Source: Massilia yuzhufengensis (GTDB lineage: Bacteria > Pseudomonadota > Gammaproteobacteria > Burkholderiales > Burkholderiaceae_D). Taken from it: a stretch of DNA of 64,000 bases. The notes below the pieces were generated by a model. The model ran no database searches. It was not told the DNA's origin and worked only from the letters and a program-made list of their open reading frames with translations. The stretch lies in the NCBI RefSeq assembly GCF_900112225.1, contig NZ_FOLD01000026.1:21339-85338 (forward strand), in the 5' to 3' direction. Below, piece by piece: positions 24,705 through 35,719 of this stretch. The translations under genes were made by a program, and so were the position numbers. Every line of letters starts with the position of its first letter. Position 1 is the first letter of the stretch.

Positions 24705-25418
24705 TTACTTGTTGACGGTACGGGTACCGACGACTTCGATTTCCACGCGGCGGTTCTTGGCGCGGCCGGCGGAAGTCTTGTTGTCCGCTTCAGGCTGCTT
24801 CTCGCCCTTGCCTTCGGTGTAGATGCGGTTTTCTTCCACGCCCTTGCCCTTCAGGTAGGTCTTGACGGCTTCGGCGCGGCGGATCGACAGTTTCTGGTTG
24901 TAGGCATCGGTGCCGATCGAGTCGGTGTGGCCGACGGCGATGATGACTTCCAGGTTCATGTCGCCCAGTTTCGAGCTCAGGTCGTCCAGCGCTGCCTTGC
25001 CGGCTGGCTTGAGCACGGCCTTGTCGAAGTCGAAGAAGGCGTCAGCCGAGTACGACACTTTTTCCGAGGTCGGCACTGGCGCCGGTGCTGGTGCAGGTGC
25101 CGGAGCGGCTTCGACGACCGGTGGCGGCGGTGGTGGCGGTGGGGCGACGCACTTGCCGTTTTCCAGTTTCTCTGGTGCGACGCAGATTGGCGCGTCGCAG
25201 CCTGGGACGGCGTCAGCCGGGGTCCAGTAACCGGTGCGCCAGCACAGGCCGAAAGGATTGCGGGCGATCACGCCGCGGCTGTCCTGCACGTAGGCGCTGT
25301 ACGGGGTGCGTGCCTGGATGTCCGTGGTCAGCGGCGCATACGGTGCATCGGTCTGGGCAAATGCGTTGCCGGCGAAAGCAGCCGAAGCAGCAAGCAGGAG
25401 GGTAGCCAGTTTATTCAT
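24705..25418 (-). CDS. OmpA family outer-membrane protein
   Basis: 237 aa from ATG 25418 (MNKLATLLLAASAAFAGNAFA, a signal peptide). The mature N-terminus lacks a full eight-strand OmpA barrel and carries a Cys-containing segment (CWRTGYW, GCDAPICV) followed by Pro-rich linkers (eight prolines, then APAPAPAPAP). The C-terminal OmpA peptidoglycan-binding domain (residues ~130-235) has VGHTDSIGTDAYNQKLSIRR and GRAKNRRVEI. This short form is common next to gyrA in Burkholderiales. A good promoter precedes it; the gene is divergent from gyrA. Confidence 0.9.
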   Translation of the reverse strand: MNKLATLLLAASAAFAGNAFAQTDAPYAPLTTDIQARTPYSAYVQDSRGVIARNPFGLCWRTGYWTPADAVPGCDAPICVAPEKLENGKCVAPPPPPPPPVVEAAPAPAPAPAPVPTSEKVSYSADAFFDFDKAVLKPAGKAALDDLSSKLGDMNLEVIIAVGHTDSIGTDAYNQKLSIRRAEAVKTYLKGKGVEENRIYTEGKGEKQPEADNKTSAGRAKNRRVEIEVVGTRTVNK

Positions 25419-25477
25419 GTTCTTTTTTCCTTTTCGGGTGAATACCGCGCGAGCCGACACCGGGTGTTGTGGTCAAG

Positions 25478-25505
25478 ATACTAACACAGCGTTCTCTGAT
25501 GTCAG
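25478..25505 (-). promoter_or_regulatory. ompA-like gene promoter
   Basis: On the minus strand, CTGACA (25505-25500), a 16-base spacer and TAGTAT (25483-25478), about 60 bases before the ompA-like start. Confidence 0.6.
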
Positions 25506-25712
25506 TTTCGCATTGTGAAACAAGCAATTAATTTCCTGTCCATTTTGCCACATGCACCAAAAACGCACGACTGCACCTAAATCAAACACAATGCATATTT
25601 CTTGCAACGTTGTTTTGTCGCAACATTTGGGCAAGCGTACTGGTGCGGCATCGACAATGCTGGAACTGTCCCGCCCCTGCCGAGGAATTGTGCTGACGAT
25701 AACGGCACATGG

Positions 25713-25718
25713 TAGAAT
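25713..25718 (+). promoter_or_regulatory. gyrA promoter, extended -10 TGGTAGAAT
   Basis: TAGAAT preceded by TGG (TGn extension) 50 bases upstream of the gyrA start. A -35 is not convincing, in keeping with extended -10 promoters. The 349-base divergent spacer holds only this and the ompA promoter. Confidence 0.5.
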
Positions 25719-25767
25719 CGTCCGTTGCAACTCATAACCATTAGCCTGAAAGCAGTCGACCCGCCCA

Positions 25768-28386
<2,619 letters not shown>

Positions 28387-28395
28387 GAAGCACAG

Positions 28396-28423
28396 CGGGC
28401 CGCCTCGATGCGGCCCGTTTTTT
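28396..28423 (+). terminator. gyrA terminator
   Basis: Arms CGGGCCGC (28396-28403) and GCGGCCCG (28410-28417) followed by six Ts. Confidence 0.88.
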
Positions 28424-28463
28424 ATCACCTGTCAACGGGCCTGCCGGCCCGCATGGAAAACCA

Positions 28464-29012
28464 ATGAAGAAGTTTGTCGTCGCCCTTACCGCTGCCGCCG
28501 CCTTTGCCGTGCTGCCTTCGTTCGCCCTGGCCGCGCCCGCAGCCGACCCGCAGGCCACGGCCGCCGTCAAGGCCATGCTCGATGCGATGGAAATGCGCAA
28601 GAACATGCTCGCCATGTACGCCGAAATGCAGAAGGCGATGCCGTCGATCATGCGCCAGCAGATGGTGGGCCTGATCCAGGCCGACCCGAAGCTCAATGCC
28701 GAGCAGAAGAAGGAAGCCATCGCCAAGGCCGAGAAGGCGCTGCCGCAAGTGGCCCAGACCGTCGGCAAGATCTTCAACGACCCGGCCCTGATCGATGAAA
28801 TGATCACCGAAATGGTGCCGCTGTATACCAACAACTACACGGTCGACGAAATCAAGCAGCTCACCGCTTTCTACAAGAGCCCGATCGGCCGCAAGATGAT
28901 GGCGCTGTCGCCGAAGCTGTCGGCCGAAGGCATGGCCATCGGCCAGCGCGTCGTCACGCCGCGCCTCGGCAAGCTGATGCAGGACCTGATGCAGGACGTG
29001 CAGAAACCGTAA
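28464..29012 (+). CDS. DUF2059 domain exported protein
   Basis: 182 aa. Signal peptide residues 1-23 (MKKFVVALTAAAAFAV, cleavage near ALA-AP). The mature helical domain has the DUF2059 pattern, including PLYTNNYTVDEIKQLTAFYKSPIGRK (about 117-142). The family is periplasmic, of unknown function, and is regularly found between gyrA and serC in Burkholderiales. It starts 77 bases after gyrA, past the terminator, and 21 bases before serC, so it probably opens the serC operon transcript. Confidence 0.88.
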   Translation: MKKFVVALTAAAAFAVLPSFALAAPAADPQATAAVKAMLDAMEMRKNMLAMYAEMQKAMPSIMRQQMVGLIQADPKLNAEQKKEAIAKAEKALPQVAQTVGKIFNDPALIDEMITEMVPLYTNNYTVDEIKQLTAFYKSPIGRKMMALSPKLSAEGMAIGQRVVTPRLGKLMQDLMQDVQKP

Positions 29013-29033
29013 GGACACAGAAAGGACCGCCGG

Positions 29034-30131
29034 ATGGCACAAGCAACACCGATCTTCAATTTCTCGGCCGGCCCGGCCGTCCTGCCGAAGGAAGTGCTGG
29101 AGCAGGCAGCCGCCGAGATGCTCGACTGGCATGGCAGCGGCATGTCGGTCATGGAGATGAGCCACCGCGGTCCGGAATTCATCTCGATCTACCAGCAGGC
29201 CGAAGCCGACCTGCGCGAGCTGCTGGCGGTCCCGCCGAACTACAAGATCCTGTTCATGCAGGGCGGGGGCCTGGGCCAGAACGCCATCATCCCGATGAAC
29301 CTGGCCGGATGCTGCGCCCAGCCGGCCACGATCGACTTCGTGCACACCGGTTCCTGGTCGGGCAAGTCGATCAAGGAAGCCAAGCGCTACGCCAACGTCA
29401 ACGTGGTGGCGTCGGGCGAAGCGGGCGGCTTCACCGCCGTGCCGCAGCAGGCCTCGTGGAACCTCAGTTCGGGCGCGGCCTACCTGCACATCTGCACCAA
29501 CGAAACCATCGACGGGGTCGAGTACAACTTCGTCCCCGACATCGATGCGCGGGTGCCGATCGTGGCCGACATGTCCTCGCACATCCTGTCGCGCACCATC
29601 GACGTGTCGAAGTACGGCGTGATCTTCGCCGGCGCCCAGAAGAACATCGGCCCGGCGGGCCTGACCTTGGTGATCGTGCGCGACACCCTGCTGGACGACG
29701 CGCTGCCGATCTGCCCCTCGGCCTTCCACTTCAAGACCGTGGCCGAGCACGAATCGATGTACAACACGCCGCCGACCTATGCGATCTATATCGCCGGGCT
29801 GGTGTTCGCCCACCTCAAGAAGCTGGGCGGCGTGGCGGCGATGGAAAAGATCAATATTGAAAAAGCGCGCCTGCTGTACGCGGCGCTCGATGCCGACGAC
29901 TTCTACGAGAACCGCGTCGCGCATGAATACCGTTCGCGCATGAACGTACCGTTCTTCCTGCGCGACGAATCCCAGAACGACAAATTCCTGGCCGGCGCGA
30001 AAGCGCGCGGGCTGCTGCAACTGAAGGGCCACAAGTCCGTCGGCGGCATGCGGGCATCGATCTACAACGCGATGCCGCTCGAGGGTGTGCAAGCCCTCGT
30101 CGATTATTTGAACGAATTCGCAGGACGTTAA
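29034..30131 (+). CDS. serC: Phosphoserine aminotransferase
   Basis: 365 aa. N-terminal IFNFSAGPAVLPKEVLEQ and MSVMEMSHRGPEF are the family signature; PLP lysine is K203 in FAGAQKNIGPAG. It converts 3-phosphohydroxypyruvate to phosphoserine (serine pathway) and the analogous intermediate of PLP synthesis. GAAAGGAC precedes the ATG. It is followed after 116 bases, which contain a partial palindromic repeat, by pheA. Confidence 0.97.
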   Translation: MAQATPIFNFSAGPAVLPKEVLEQAAAEMLDWHGSGMSVMEMSHRGPEFISIYQQAEADLRELLAVPPNYKILFMQGGGLGQNAIIPMNLAGCCAQPATIDFVHTGSWSGKSIKEAKRYANVNVVASGEAGGFTAVPQQASWNLSSGAAYLHICTNETIDGVEYNFVPDIDARVPIVADMSSHILSRTIDVSKYGVIFAGAQKNIGPAGLTLVIVRDTLLDDALPICPSAFHFKTVAEHESMYNTPPTYAIYIAGLVFAHLKKLGGVAAMEKINIEKARLLYAALDADDFYENRVAHEYRSRMNVPFFLRDESQNDKFLAGAKARGLLQLKGHKSVGGMRASIYNAMPLEGVQALVDYLNEFAGR

Positions 30132-30159
30132 ACTTGCAACGCCGGGATGCCCGGTTCTT

Positions 30160-30210
30160 GTAGGGTGGTCGGCTCCGCCGACCGCGCGTCCAACCGGTGC
30201 ATGCACCACC
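30160..30210. repeat. Partial copy of the TAGGGTGG palindromic repeat
   Basis: GTAGGGTGGTCGGCTCCGCC, GACC and GCGCGTCCAAC resemble the left arm of the 15316 palindrome; a perfect GGTGCATGCACC palindrome follows. The right outer arm is missing. Confidence 0.6.
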
Positions 30211-30247
30211 GCGAATTTGCCAACGCCCGATTTTTGGTTAACAGAAT

Positions 30248-31318
30248 ATGTCCGACAAACTCCAGCCCCTGCGCGAACAGATCGATGCGATCGACGCGCA
30301 AATCCTCGACCTCCTGAGCCGGCGCGGCCAGGTCGCCCAGCAGGTCGGCCATGTGAAAGCCGAAACCAATGCCCCGGTATTCCGCCCCGAGCGCGAAGCC
30401 CAGGTGCTGCGCGGCGTCGCCGAGCGCAATCCCGGTCCGCTGAAAGACCGCGACGTCCAGACCATCTTCCGCGAGATCATGTCGTCCTGCCGCGCGCTGG
30501 AAAAGCGCGTCACGGTGGCCTATCTGGGCCCGTCCGGCACCTTCAGCGAGCAGGCAGTGTTCCAGCAGTTCGGCACCGCCATCGAGGCGCTGCCCTGCGT
30601 GTCGATCGACGAAGTGTTCCGCGCCACCGAGGCCGGCACCGCCGACTTCGGCGTGGTCCCGGTGGAAAACTCGTCAGAAGGCGCGATCAACCGCACCCTC
30701 GACCTGATGCTGGCCACCACCACCGTCATCAGCGGCGAGATCTCGATCCCGGTCCACCACAGCCTGATGACGAAAACCGGCTCGATGGACGGTGTCACGG
30801 TGGTGTGCGCGCATTCGCAGGCGCTGGCCCAGTGCCAGGTCTGGCTCAACCTGCACCATCCGGGCGTCGAACGGCGCGCCGTGGCCTCGAACGCCGAAGC
30901 GGCCGTGCTGGCCAGCCAGGATCCGACGGTGGCGGCGATCGCCAGCGAGATGGCGGGCGAGCAGTACCAGCTCGGCGTGGTCCAGGCCCACATCCAGGAC
31001 GACCCGCACAACCGCACCCGTTTTGCCGTGATCGGCAGCCTGCATACGGGGCCATCGGGGCGCGACCACACCTCGATCGTGCTGGCCGTGCCGAACAAGG
31101 CCGGCGCCGTCTACAACCTGCTGGCGCCGCTGGCCAGGCACGACGTGTCGATGACGCGTTTCGAGTCGCGCCCGGCCCGCATCGGTACCTGGGAATACTA
31201 CTTCTATGTCGATATCGAAGGCCATGTGGTCGACGCCAACGTCGCGCGCGCCCTCGAGGAACTGAAAGACAACGCCGCCTTCTTCAAGGTGCTCGGTTCC
31301 TACCCGCAAAGCCTCTGA
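30248..31318 (+). CDS. pheA: Bifunctional chorismate mutase/prephenate dehydratase
   Basis: 356 aa. The AroQ-type chorismate mutase occupies residues 1-85 (LREQIDAIDAQILDLLSRRG), prephenate dehydratase ~88-270 (VAYLGPSGTFSEQA; VPVENSSEGAINRTLD), and a C-terminal ACT domain binds Phe (motif ESRPARIGTWEYYFYVD). It makes phenylpyruvate from chorismate and is feedback-inhibited by phenylalanine through the ACT domain. Operon position between serC and hisC is typical for Burkholderiales and pseudomonads. Confidence 0.97.
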   Translation: MSDKLQPLREQIDAIDAQILDLLSRRGQVAQQVGHVKAETNAPVFRPEREAQVLRGVAERNPGPLKDRDVQTIFREIMSSCRALEKRVTVAYLGPSGTFSEQAVFQQFGTAIEALPCVSIDEVFRATEAGTADFGVVPVENSSEGAINRTLDLMLATTTVISGEISIPVHHSLMTKTGSMDGVTVVCAHSQALAQCQVWLNLHHPGVERRAVASNAEAAVLASQDPTVAAIASEMAGEQYQLGVVQAHIQDDPHNRTRFAVIGSLHTGPSGRDHTSIVLAVPNKAGAVYNLLAPLARHDVSMTRFESRPARIGTWEYYFYVDIEGHVVDANVARALEELKDNAAFFKVLGSYPQSL

Positions 31319-31346
31319 CTCCCTCCACTTTTATTCGAGAACCTCC

Positions 31347-32450
31347 ATGTCGCAACTCGGTCCAGATTACGTCCGCGCCATCGCCCCATACCAGGCCGGC
31401 AAACCCATCGCTGAAGTCGCCCGCGAATTCGGCCTCGACGAAGCCAAGATCGTCAAGCTGGCCTCGAACGAGAACCCGTTCGGGGTGCCCGAATCGAGCC
31501 GCGCCGCCATGGCCCAGGCCGCCGCCGACCTTGGCCGCTACCCGGACGCCAACGGCTTCGAACTGAAAGCCGCGCTGTCCGCACGCTACGACGTACCCGC
31601 CGAATGGATCACGCTCGGCAACGGCAGCAACGACATCCTGGAAATCGCCGCGCACGCCTTCGTGCAGCGCGGCGAAGCCGTGGTGTACTCGCAGTACTCG
31701 TTCGCCGTGTACGCGCTGGCCACGCAGGGCGTGGGCGGGCGCGCCATTGTCGTTCCGGCCCAGGACTACGGCCACGACCTCGACGCCATGGCCGCCGCCA
31801 TCGATGCGGATACCCGCCTGGTGTTCGTGGCCAACCCGAACAACCCGACCGGCACCTTCATCCCGGCCGCGAAGATCGAAGCCTTCCTGCAGAAAGTGCC
31901 GGCCAACGTGGTCGTGGTGCTGGACGAGGCCTACAACGAATACCTGGCGCCGGAGCACCAGTTCGAGTCGAGCCAGTGGGTGCGCAAGTACCCGAACCTG
32001 GTGGTTTCGCGCACCTTCTCCAAGGCCTACGGCCTGGCCGGCCTGCGCGTGGGCTTCGCCATCGCCCAGCCGGCGGTGACCGACCTGATGAACCGCATCC
32101 GCCAGCCCTTCAACGTCAATTCGCTGGCGCAGGCGGCGGCGATTGCTGCGCTGAACGACAAGGCCTTCCTGGACAAGGGCGCGCAAAACAACGCCGCCGG
32201 CTACCGCCAGATGATCGCGGCCTTCGAGGAACTCGGCCTGCAGTACGTGCCCTCGTTCGGCAACTTCGTGCTGGTCAAGGTGGGCGACGACGAGCAGGCC
32301 GGCGCGCGCGTCAACCTGGCGCTGCTCAAGCAGGGCGTGATCGTGCGCCCGGTTGGCAACTACGGCTTGCCGCAATGGCTGCGCATCTCGATCGGCCTGC
32401 CGCAGGAAAACGCGACCTTCATCGAGGCATTGAAAAAGGTGCTCGGCTAG
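31347..32450 (+). CDS. hisC: Histidinol-phosphate/aromatic aminotransferase
   Basis: 367 aa, fold-type I. N-terminal KLASNENPFG, VANPNNPTGTF, and PLP lysine K226 in SRTFSKAYGLAGLRVG. Its place between pheA and tyrA suggests that this copy (often called hisC2) mainly transaminates phenylpyruvate and hydroxyphenylpyruvate, but the sequence alone does not separate this from histidinol phosphate. Its stop is directly followed by the tyrA start, with zero spacing. Confidence 0.94.
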   Translation: MSQLGPDYVRAIAPYQAGKPIAEVAREFGLDEAKIVKLASNENPFGVPESSRAAMAQAAADLGRYPDANGFELKAALSARYDVPAEWITLGNGSNDILEIAAHAFVQRGEAVVYSQYSFAVYALATQGVGGRAIVVPAQDYGHDLDAMAAAIDADTRLVFVANPNNPTGTFIPAAKIEAFLQKVPANVVVVLDEAYNEYLAPEHQFESSQWVRKYPNLVVSRTFSKAYGLAGLRVGFAIAQPAVTDLMNRIRQPFNVNSLAQAAAIAALNDKAFLDKGAQNNAAGYRQMIAAFEELGLQYVPSFGNFVLVKVGDDEQAGARVNLALLKQGVIVRPVGNYGLPQWLRISIGLPQENATFIEALKKVLG

Positions 32451-33353
32451 ATGATCGGCCGCCTCGTCATCGTCGGCGTCGGCCTGATCGGCGGCTCGTT
32501 CGCGCTGGCGCTCAAGCAGGCCGGCGCGGTACGCAGCGTGGCGGGCCTGGGCCGTTCGGCGCAAGCGATGGAAAGGGCGCTCGAACTGGGCATCGTGGAC
32601 GAGATCTGCACCTCCGCGCAAGAAGCGATGTGCGGCGCCGACCTGGTGCTGCTGGCCGCGCCCGTGGGCCAGACCGGGGCCATCCTGGAGTCGCTCCTGC
32701 CGCACCTGGAGTCAAACACCATCATCACCGACGCCGGCAGCACCAAGAGCGACGTGGTCGCCGCGGCGCGCGCGGCGCTGGGCGGGCGGATCGGGCAGTT
32801 CGTGCCCGGCCACCCGATCGCGGGCAGCGAATCGAACGGGCCGGACGCCGCCATGGCCGGCCTGTACCGCGGCAAGAAGACCGTATTGACCCCGCTGCCG
32901 GAAAACGACCCGGCCGCGGTGGAGCGCGTGGCCGCCGCCTGGCGCCTGTGCGGTTCGCTCATCCACAAGCTGAGCCCAGCTGACCACGACCGCGTATTCG
33001 CGGCCGTGAGCCACCTGCCGCACCTGCTGGCCTATGCGCTGGTGGACGACATCGCCGCCAAGCCGCACGCCGGCCTGCTGTTCCAGTACGCCGCCAGCGG
33101 CTTTCGCGACTTCACGCGCATCGCCGGCTCCTCGCCCGAAATGTGGCGCGACATCAGCCTGGCCAACCGCGATGCCCTGCTCACCGAGCTCGATGCATAT
33201 CTGGCACAATTAACGACATTGCGGGCGACGCTCGCCGCAGCCGACGGCCACGGCCTCGAAACCGTTTATGCGAACGCGCAGCGCGCGCGGCGCGAATGGA
33301 TCGAGGCCATCGAGGCCGGCTCGCCGCCCCAGCTCCACCAGGACACAGAATGA
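32451..33353 (+). CDS. tyrA: Prephenate dehydrogenase
   Basis: 300 aa. The N-terminal Rossmann motif is LVIVGVGLIGGSFALAL (residues ~4-20). The catalytic region includes PGHPIAGSESNGPDAA (His about 123) and the later ADHDRVFAAVSHLPHLLAYAL helix. It oxidatively decarboxylates prephenate to 4-hydroxyphenylpyruvate for tyrosine. It is immediately coupled to hisC and overlaps aroA by four bases (ATGA). Confidence 0.95.
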   Translation: MIGRLVIVGVGLIGGSFALALKQAGAVRSVAGLGRSAQAMERALELGIVDEICTSAQEAMCGADLVLLAAPVGQTGAILESLLPHLESNTIITDAGSTKSDVVAAARAALGGRIGQFVPGHPIAGSESNGPDAAMAGLYRGKKTVLTPLPENDPAAVERVAAAWRLCGSLIHKLSPADHDRVFAAVSHLPHLLAYALVDDIAAKPHAGLLFQYAASGFRDFTRIAGSSPEMWRDISLANRDALLTELDAYLAQLTTLRATLAAADGHGLETVYANAQRARREWIEAIEAGSPPQLHQDTE

Positions 33354-34681
33354 CGCAGTCTACACACTACCCCGAACACATCGACCTCGAACCCGTGATC
33401 CACGTGGAAGGATCGGTGCGCCTGCCGGGCTCCAAGAGCATCTCTAACCGCACGCTGCTGCTGGCAGCGCTGTCCGAAGGCGCGACCACGATCCACGACC
33501 TGCTGGCCTCGGACGACACCATGGTGATGCTGGGCGCGCTGCGCTCGCTGGGCATCAAATGGGACGAGATCGACGAACGCACCGTGGTCGTCCACGGCAA
33601 CGGCGGCGTGCTGCCGGTGCACGAGGCCGACCTCTTCATGGGCAACGCCGGCACCGCGATCCGCCCGCTCACCGCAGCGCTGGCCGTGATCGGCGGCGAC
33701 TACACCCTGCATGGCGTCTCGCGCATGCATGAGCGCCCGATCGGCGACCTGGTCGAGGCGCTCAATGAAGTCGGCGCGCAAATCGACTACACGGGCGAGC
33801 CGGGCTTCCCGCCGCTGCGCATCCGCCGAGGCCGCATCGCCGCCAGCCGCATGGCGGTGCGCGGCAATGTGTCGAGCCAGTTCCTCACCGCCTTGCTGAT
33901 GGCCGCGCCGCTGATGGCGACGAGCCACGCGGTGTCGATCGACGTGGTCGGCGAACTCATTTCCAAGCCCTATATCGAGATCACCCTGAACCTGATGCGC
34001 CGCTTCGGCGTGACGGTGGAGCAGAACGGCTGGGCGTCGTTTACCGTGCAGCCGGGCCAGCGCTATACGTCGCCAGGCAGCATCCACGTCGAGGGCGACG
34101 CCTCATCGGCGTCCTACTTCCTGGCGGCCGGCGCGATTGCCGGCGGCCCGGTGCGGGTGGAGGGCGTGGGCGAGAACAGCATCCAGGGCGACGTGCGCTT
34201 TGCCGATGCATTGGAGCGCATGGGCGCCATCGTCACGCGCGGCGACAACTGGATCGAGGCGCGCTCGAATGGCGTGTTGAAAGCCATCGATGCGGACTTC
34301 AACCATATTCCCGATGCGGCGATGACCATCGCGGTGGCCGCGCTGTATGCGGACGGCCCGAGCACGCTGCGCAACATCGCCAGCTGGCGCGTGAAGGAAA
34401 CCGACCGCCTGGCCGCCATGGCGACCGAACTGCGCAAGGTCGGCGCCGAGGTGGAGGAGGGGCCGGACTACATCCGCATCACCCCGCCCGAGCAGCTCAA
34501 ACCCGCCACCATCGACACCTACGACGATCACCGCATGGCGATGTGCTTCTCGCTGGCTTCGCTGGACGGCAAGGCAAGGCGCGGCAACGCGATGCGCATC
34601 AACGACCCGAAGTGCGTGGCCAAGACCTTCCCGGAGTACTTCGAGGCGTTTGCCGGTATTGCCAAGAACGAGCTGTTTTAA
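33350..34681 (+). CDS. aroA: EPSP synthase (3-phosphoshikimate 1-carboxyvinyltransferase)
   Basis: 443 aa from the ATG overlapping the tyrA stop. Substrate-binding motifs: GSK29SISNR34 (shikimate-3-phosphate/PEP site), FMGNAGTAIRPL (class I glyphosate-sensitive type, NAGTA(M/I)RP), and the C-terminal KETDRLAAMATELRK. It transfers enolpyruvyl from PEP in the sixth shikimate step. The next gene is cmk after 13 bases, the common aroA-cmk-rpsA order. Confidence 0.97.
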   Translation: MTQSTHYPEHIDLEPVIHVEGSVRLPGSKSISNRTLLLAALSEGATTIHDLLASDDTMVMLGALRSLGIKWDEIDERTVVVHGNGGVLPVHEADLFMGNAGTAIRPLTAALAVIGGDYTLHGVSRMHERPIGDLVEALNEVGAQIDYTGEPGFPPLRIRRGRIAASRMAVRGNVSSQFLTALLMAAPLMATSHAVSIDVVGELISKPYIEITLNLMRRFGVTVEQNGWASFTVQPGQRYTSPGSIHVEGDASSASYFLAAGAIAGGPVRVEGVGENSIQGDVRFADALERMGAIVTRGDNWIEARSNGVLKAIDADFNHIPDAAMTIAVAALYADGPSTLRNIASWRVKETDRLAAMATELRKVGAEVEEGPDYIRITPPEQLKPATIDTYDDHRMAMCFSLASLDGKARRGNAMRINDPKCVAKTFPEYFEAFAGIAKNELF

Positions 34682-34694
34682 GAAGAAGGGTGCT

Positions 34695-35357
34695 ATGCCG
34701 AACAATCCTATTCCCGTCATTGCCATCGATGGACCCACCGCCTCCGGCAAGGGCACGGTCGCGGCCAAGGTCGCCGAGCGCCTCGGCTTTCACCTGCTCG
34801 ATTCGGGCGCGCTGTATCGCCTGACGGCGCTGCAGGCGCTGCGCCGCGGGCTCGAATTGCGCGACGAGCACGGCATCGCCAAGCTGGCCGAGCACCTGCC
34901 GGCCCGCTTCGTGGGCGGCGATATTTTCCTGAACAACGAGAACGTCACCGCGGCGATCCGGGCCGAGGAAGTAGGCAATATGGCATCGAAGATCGCCGCG
35001 CTGCCGACCGTGCGCCAGGCGCTGTACGGCCTGCAGCTGGGCTTTCGCGAAACCCCCGGCCTGGTGGCCGACGGACGCGATATGGGCACGGTGATCTTTC
35101 CCGGCGCAAAATTAAAAGTTTTCTTGACCGCAAGCGTGGAAGCACGCGCTGGGCGCCGATATAAGCAATTGATTGACAAAGGGATTTCTGCTAATATGGA
35201 CGATCTCCTGTCGGATTTGAAGGAGCGAGACGAGCGCGACACCAAGCGCGCGATCGCCCCGCTGGTCCCGGCAGCGGATGCGCATTTGCTCGATACCTCG
35301 GCAATGACGGCTGCGGAAGCGGTTGAACAGGTGCTGGCGTGGTATGCGCATCCTTGA
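34695..35357 (+). CDS. cmk: Cytidylate kinase
   Basis: 220 aa. The start at 34695 (MPNNPIPVIAIDGPTASGKG) gives the P-loop GPTASGKGT at residues ~13-21, followed by LLDSGALYRL and the DGRDMGTVIFP motif. It phosphorylates CMP and dCMP. It ends the aromatic operon; the 362-base spacer after it contains REP palindromes and no classic terminator. Confidence 0.95.
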   Translation: MPNNPIPVIAIDGPTASGKGTVAAKVAERLGFHLLDSGALYRLTALQALRRGLELRDEHGIAKLAEHLPARFVGGDIFLNNENVTAAIRAEEVGNMASKIAALPTVRQALYGLQLGFRETPGLVADGRDMGTVIFPGAKLKVFLTASVEARAGRRYKQLIDKGISANMDDLLSDLKERDERDTKRAIAPLVPAADAHLLDTSAMTAAEAVEQVLAWYAHP

Positions 35358-35406
35358 TTTGTATGACAGTTTTTGAGATGGCGGTTTTTCCGGAGTAGTC
35401 AGCCTG

Positions 35407-35550
35407 AAAACCGTCGTTGTCTCCACTGGAGACAACGACTTCTGGCGAAGGCCGGAACCCAAGTTCGTTGCGTCATCGTTGGCTCGAGTCATCGCCGCGG
35501 GAAACGCAGAGGAAATTGGGTCCCGGCCTGCGCCGGGACGACGTGCTGGG
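35407..35550. repeat. REP-like pair; the first copy carries a nested 27-bp hairpin
   Basis: The first copy (35407-35465) reads ACCGTCGTT, then an inserted palindrome centred on CCACTGG (35413-35439), then CTGGCGAAGGCCGGAACCCA. The second (35512-35550) is a normal REP, AAATTGGGTCCCGGCCTGCG. The same kind of nested hairpin occurs in the copy at 53561. The rest of the 35358-35719 spacer shows nothing further. Confidence 0.85.
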
Positions 35551-35719
35551 GCAGGTGGTACGGGTGGCAGCATCGATGCTCCACTGTCCACCGAACCAGC
35601 ACATCGTCCACGTAGGGTGCCTGCAATCACATCCCGTGCTTGCAGGTGTGTTCTAACCTAACCCCAGTTCAGTCCGCACTATCGCCGGCCTGCTGGGCTC
35701 ACTCGAGTAATAAACTTTT

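Noticed and set aside
34945..35145. Small frames inside cmk and other housekeeping genes
   Set aside because: Out-of-frame shadows of well-identified genes.
35600..35660. GTAGGGTGCCTGC and GCTTGCAGGTG as another copy of the TAGGGTGG palindrome
   Set aside because: Only the first eight bases agree; the rest does not align with the 15316 or 30160 copies.
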